This document shows positions 34,101-36,492 of a stretch of 36,492 nucleotides of DNA, one piece after another. The first letter of the stretch is position 1. Each line of letters begins with the position of its first letter. Below the pieces are notes generated by a model that searched no databases, was not told where the DNA came from, and saw nothing but the letters and a program-made list of their open reading frames with translations. Source of the DNA: Flavobacterium sp. MK4S-17 (GTDB lineage: Bacteria > Bacteroidota > Bacteroidia > Flavobacteriales > Flavobacteriaceae); contig NZ_WWEP01000025.1 in assembly GCF_009848495.1 (NCBI RefSeq), forward strand, positions 1-36,492, given 5' to 3'. The position numbers and the translations under genes are program-made.

Positions 34101-36492
34101 GCTGGTTAATGAGGTAGCCGTAACTTCTGATACACCTGATCCTAACCCTGCATGTCCAGGCTGTAAAGATACTGATGAGCCAAGAGGTAAATTTGTAACA
34201 ATATCTACCACAGATTATACAGTGCCTGAACTTGTAGAGGACATAATGATAAACCAGGAATGTTCAGGCATCGAAAACCTGTCATGGGTAACTGGAAGTG
34301 ATTTTGGTCAGGCACAAAGTATAGGATATTTCCATAGAAATAATTCTGATTTTCCTATTAAGGAAGGTATTATACTTCAGTCAGGTAATGTTTTGCAGGC
34401 AGGTGGGCCTAAAGTAGGTGTTGTAAGCACGCCTGCACCCGGTTGGGCAGGAGACACTGATTTGTTTAACTATATTGATGGTTTGGGTATAGATCCCGGG
34501 CTTTCAGACTATAATGATGCAACAGTACTCGAGTTCGATTTTTTACCATTAGGCAACTATATGAGTTTCGACTTTATTTTTGCTTCTGAAGAATATGGGC
34601 AATGGCAGTGCCAATATGCTGATGCTTTTGCGTTCTTTTTAACAAATACTGTAACGGGTGAAGTAAAAAACCTTGCGGTATTACCATCCACCACAACTCC
34701 TATTTCAGTATTAACCATAAGGAATAGTTTGTATAATGGTAGCTGTACATCACAAAATGCTGGAAGTTTCCACTCATATTATGGTGGTGATGTTCCTGCA
34801 AGTTTAGACCCGGCTGATGCTCCAATCAATTTCAAAGGGTTCACCGAGGTGCTTACGGCGCAATCTAGTGTAGTACCAAATCAAATGTATCATCTAAAAT
34901 TGGTTATAGCTGACAGGAACGATAATATTTTGGATGCAGCAGTGTTTATAGAAAATAAATTTACATTTGGACAGCCAGAATTACCTGAAGACATATCATT
35001 CGCAAATCAAAACCAGGCTTTATGCGATGGTGAGGAATATACATTACAAGTTGATACACATGAAACAGATTATATAGTCCAATGGAAAAAAGACGGCATT
35101 ATACTTAGGGACGAAAACGATGATCCGATTACGTCCAACAGTATTGTGGTTACAGAACCTGCTACTTATACTGTTTTAGCCTATCCGCTATTTAATCCTA
35201 CGTGTGCACTGGAAGATGAAATTGTTATTGACTATTTACCACCAATTCCTGCAGGACAGCCTAATGATATTACAATCTGCAGCAATACGGGAGGTATGCA
35301 GTTTAACCTTGCACAAAATATCTCTGTAATAGAGGCGGGCTTAACTAGTGCCGGAGAAAATCCTGCATTTTACGATATCACTTTTTATGTTGATGAAGAC
35401 CTTGCAGAAGGAGGCTATGATGAAACCAATATACCTGCTGCTGATTTGCCGAATTTTGTAGGTGCTGATGGGCAGGTTATATATGTAAGGGTGGCCGATA
35501 GGACTATTGATTGCTATATAATAAAGTCATTCACGCTTCACGCTTTAGATTGTAATGTTATAATTCAGGATCCGCAGCCAATGGCAAAATGTGAAATTGC
35601 ACCTTATGATACTGTAGATGAATTTAATCTTACATTACAGGAAGCGTATATTTTAAACGGGCTGGATTCTAATGATTACACTATAACATACCATTATACT
35701 TCTGCGGATGCAAATATGCAGTCAGGCCCAACTATCCCAACGCCTTCTGCATATCAGGGCACAAACGAAGTTGTATATATACGTGTGGAAAATAAAGCCT
35801 TACCTGCAGCCTATGCAGTTACACAGATGCAGCTTATTGTAACGCCTCAGCCTGATGTTGATGACATAGCCGATGTTACTGTATGTAGTGCTGACGGGTA
35901 TGTGCTGCCTGTACTTACTTCAGGTGCATATTATACCCAGACAAACGGACAGGGTACTATGCTGGTTGCAGGTGATATTGTAACAACTACACAAACTATT
36001 TATGTATATGAGAAACAGGGTACTGCTCCTTATACCTGCCAGGATGAAAAAGATTTTACTGTTACAGTGGTTAACAGCCCTGTAGCGGATGTTTTAACAG
36101 ACCAGACAGCGTGCAACAGTTATACGCTTCCTGCTTTAACAAGCGGTGATTATTTTGATCAGCCGGGTGGTTTGGGCAATATGCTGTCGGCAGGAGATGT
36201 AATTACTTCAAGCCAGACTTTATATATATATGCCCAGGCAGGCAGTGTGCCTTGTACAGATGAATCAAGTTTTGATATTACAATAGTGCCAAATCCGGTA
36301 GCGGATGTTTTACCTAATGTAACACAATGCCTTCAGTATGAACTTCCGGCATTAAATGCTGGCAATAACTACTATACTGCAACAAATGCTGGTGGTACTA
36401 TGCTTTCGGCAGGAGATATCATCACAACTACCCAGGACATTTACATTTATGCTGAGACGGGTACTACGCCGAACTGCACTGATGAGAGCATG
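31186..36492 (+). CDS. Giant secreted DUF11-repeat/anchor-L-type surface protein (3' end beyond window)
   Basis: The frame is open from ATG 31186 to the window edge, 1769 codons, with no stop, so the gene is partial. A Sec signal peptide (1-19, SFSFA before Gln) leads into eight DUF11-like beta-sandwich repeats (about 21-1000) with a period of 122-127 residues. A typical repeat carries ADIVVVNT, YTVTVTNNGP, FSWTGSNGSSGT, VGETVTYT and a closing CxxCxDTD. Residues about 1003-1260 resemble a choice-of-anchor-L domain (FDFIFASEEYG, ADAFAFFLT). Ig-like segments follow, then three repeats of 72-76 residues. Proteins of this build in Flavobacteria usually end in a gliding-motility-associated (T9SS type B) sorting domain, which would lie outside the window. 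An adhesin or surface-layer role is inference. Confidence 0.92.
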   Translation, partial: MKRLLLLFFLLSAVSFSFAQSNISVFTTNPDNTYEAGEELSFSIIVVNNGPQPATNVRVNYPIPTGMVIPTGIKKFWWSGSNGSMGTNNPLNNTVATLGVNQSVTYTVHIRIPNSYTGTLPLPTVTYKSVADIEVVNTNNQTEYVPGQVVNYTITVTNNGPEKATMINVGNPIPLGITNFSWTGSNGSSGTNVALSNNIAQIAVGETVTYNITLQVPTTFTGNLTSQVNVSSTNITDPVPGCTQCVDTDTPKASPQADLVVVNTNNQVNYTPGGSSTYTVTLTNQGPDPARDVEINNTIPAGIDSFIWTSSTGTTGTEVDLFQNIPVLQAGETITYTINTTSDAAYSAPIISTVTVTSTTTDPEPDCVACTDTDVSVTSSDIVVVNTNNQLSYTAGGQSVYTVEVTNNGPADAVNVTVSGAIPAGITSFSWTGDNGTSGTNTSLQDVIATLPVGQTITYTVTIDVPAGYSDDFLEFEVTTVNDNDDPDPSCGSCKDVDYNSANSADIVVVNTNGQQNYTPGTASVYTVTVTNNGPAAAQNVHVQNAIPQGITQFSWVGSNGSSGTNVALDDTIAALAASQTVTYTITLQVPVGFEADITSETIVESATDPDASCAACIDTDTLEPTADIVVVNTDDKTFYIPGTDSVYTITVTNNGPTAAQNIQVDNAIPTGITSFSWTGSNGSSGIDVALSDNIAALAVGESVTYTVTIAVPNSFTGSLTSETEVTSGTPDPDTTCAGCIDTNIAADADVVITHTLASGSTYTAGLNAVYTVTVANQGTTEAVNVALQNVLPADIDAATVTWTGSNGTSGTGSLNDVIAVLDAGETITYQLIVPVPSGYDPAVNLVNVISATSDIPNTAPTCTGCTNTATPNPQADLVTLKTNFQTEYLRGETTTYTITVTNPGPSDAYNVNVVDMVPYNIELMVWSGYADVNGSGSMNVTIPVLPAGEIAQYTVKLNVRENHPEFIPGGLLVNEVAVTSDTPDPNPACPGCKDTDEPRGKFVTISTTDYTVPELVEDIMINQECSGIENLSWVTGSDFGQAQSIGYFHRNNSDFPIKEGIILQSGNVLQAGGPKVGVVSTPAPGWAGDTDLFNYIDGLGIDPGLSDYNDATVLEFDFLPLGNYMSFDFIFASEEYGQWQCQYADAFAFFLTNTVTGEVKNLAVLPSTTTPISVLTIRNSLYNGSCTSQNAGSFHSYYGGDVPASLDPADAPINFKGFTEVLTAQSSVVPNQMYHLKLVIADRNDNILDAAVFIENKFTFGQPELPEDISFANQNQALCDGEEYTLQVDTHETDYIVQWKKDGIILRDENDDPITSNSIVVTEPATYTVLAYPLFNPTCALEDEIVIDYLPPIPAGQPNDITICSNTGGMQFNLAQNISVIEAGLTSAGENPAFYDITFYVDEDLAEGGYDETNIPAADLPNFVGADGQVIYVRVADRTIDCYIIKSFTLHALDCNVIIQDPQPMAKCEIAPYDTVDEFNLTLQEAYILNGLDSNDYTITYHYTSADANMQSGPTIPTPSAYQGTNEVVYIRVENKALPAAYAVTQMQLIVTPQPDVDDIADVTVCSADGYVLPVLTSGAYYTQTNGQGTMLVAGDIVTTTQTIYVYEKQGTAPYTCQDEKDFTVTVVNSPVADVLTDQTACNSYTLPALTSGDYFDQPGGLGNMLSAGDVITSSQTLYIYAQAGSVPCTDESSFDITIVPNPVADVLPNVTQCLQYELPALNAGNNYYTATNAGGTMLSAGDIITTTQDIYIYAETGTTPNCTDESM
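31249..34185 (+). repeat. Eight tandem DUF11-like repeats in the surface-protein gene
   Basis: Repeat starts fall near 31249, 31576, 31954, 32323, 32698, 33064, 33430 and 33811, giving units of 366-381 bases after the first shorter one. Protein identity is strongest among repeats 2-6, and 7 and 8 are more diverged. Exact DNA identity persists in places: the 20-base block GTTGTAAATACAAATAACCA occurs at 31588 and again at 31966, with close variants in repeats 4 and 5. Repeats 2-8 each end in a CxxC motif, usually flanked by DP and DTD; repeat 1 lacks it. Confidence 0.85.
35860..36492 (+). repeat. Three tandem 72-76-residue Ig-like repeats at the window edge
   Basis: Copies begin at 35860, 36088 and 36304 (residues 1559, 1635 and 1707). 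Common features are a Cys near the start, LPxLxxG, a Tyr-rich turn, G-x-G/G-G then ML-x-AGD-I/V-I/V-T-T/S-x-Q-x-I/L-Y-I/V-Y, and CxDE near the end. The third copy is cut by the window edge, so more may follow. Confidence 0.8.

Noticed and set aside
31249..34185. Regular repeats that could suggest a CRISPR array or satellite DNA
   Set aside because: The period is about 370 bases, the frame stays open throughout and similarity is higher at the protein level, so these are coding domain repeats.
1..36492. tRNA or rRNA genes, insertion sequences, phage or defence genes
   Set aside because: No transposase, integrase, nuclease or tRNA-like sequence was recognised on either strand; all long frames are accounted for by housekeeping, sugar, isoprenoid or surface-protein genes.

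Overview
The window reads as chromosomal DNA of a Flavobacterium-like member of the Bacteroidetes. The evidence is AT-rich sequence, promoters of the phylum type (TTTG about 19 bases before TAnnTTTG), almost no Shine-Dalgarno sequences, a SusC/SusD pair, a type IX secretion (T9SS) sorting domain, TspO, mevalonate-pathway genes and a giant secreted DUF11-repeat protein. I see no tRNA, rRNA, insertion sequence, phage gene or CRISPR array. There is no stretch above about 250 bases without a gene.

Layout. Positions 1-2881 hold a minus-strand translation block: rplM-rpsI, then rpsB and tsf, ending in a strong terminator. A small lipoprotein of unknown function follows (2931-3407). Positions 3484-21330 hold a maltodextrin/starch utilisation locus in two arms around a LacI-family regulator gene. 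The minus arm is susC-susD-susE-like and a T9SS-exported GH13 amylase. The plus arm is the LacI regulator, a sugar MFS permease, beta-phosphoglucomutase, GH65 maltose phosphorylase, a SusA-like GH13 enzyme and a lipoprotein GH13 enzyme. The susC/lacI gap carries two LacI-type operators arranged as an inverted pair. An 18-base motif is shared between this gap and the gap before the permease.

Positions 21357-23731 hold a glycerophosphodiester phosphodiesterase, an HI0933-type flavoprotein and, convergently, TspO. Positions 23822-27785 hold an isoprenoid block (diphosphomevalonate decarboxylase, a GHMP kinase that is probably mevalonate kinase, and a UbiA-type prenyltransferase), then an RluB-type pseudouridine synthase. 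Positions 27822-30937 hold, on the minus strand, an M3 metallopeptidase lipoprotein and an Nfu-type Fe-S scaffold with a duplicated N-terminal domain. From 31186 to the right edge runs one open frame of 1769 codons, cut by the window. It encodes a secreted protein with eight DUF11-like repeats, a choice-of-anchor-L-like domain and further Ig-like repeats.

How the sugar genes would work together (inference from families): the T9SS amylase cuts starch outside the cell. SusC/D/E bind and import oligosaccharides across the outer membrane. The SusA-like enzyme, and possibly the lipoprotein GH13 enzyme, shorten them to maltose. The permease carries maltose into the cytoplasm. Maltose phosphorylase yields glucose and beta-glucose-1-phosphate, and PgmB makes glucose-6-phosphate. 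Nothing here is clearly an undescribed system. The most rewarding items are the paired regulatory motifs of the sugar locus, the CxxC-DTD pattern repeated through the DUF11 array, and the divergent kinase of the mevalonate block.
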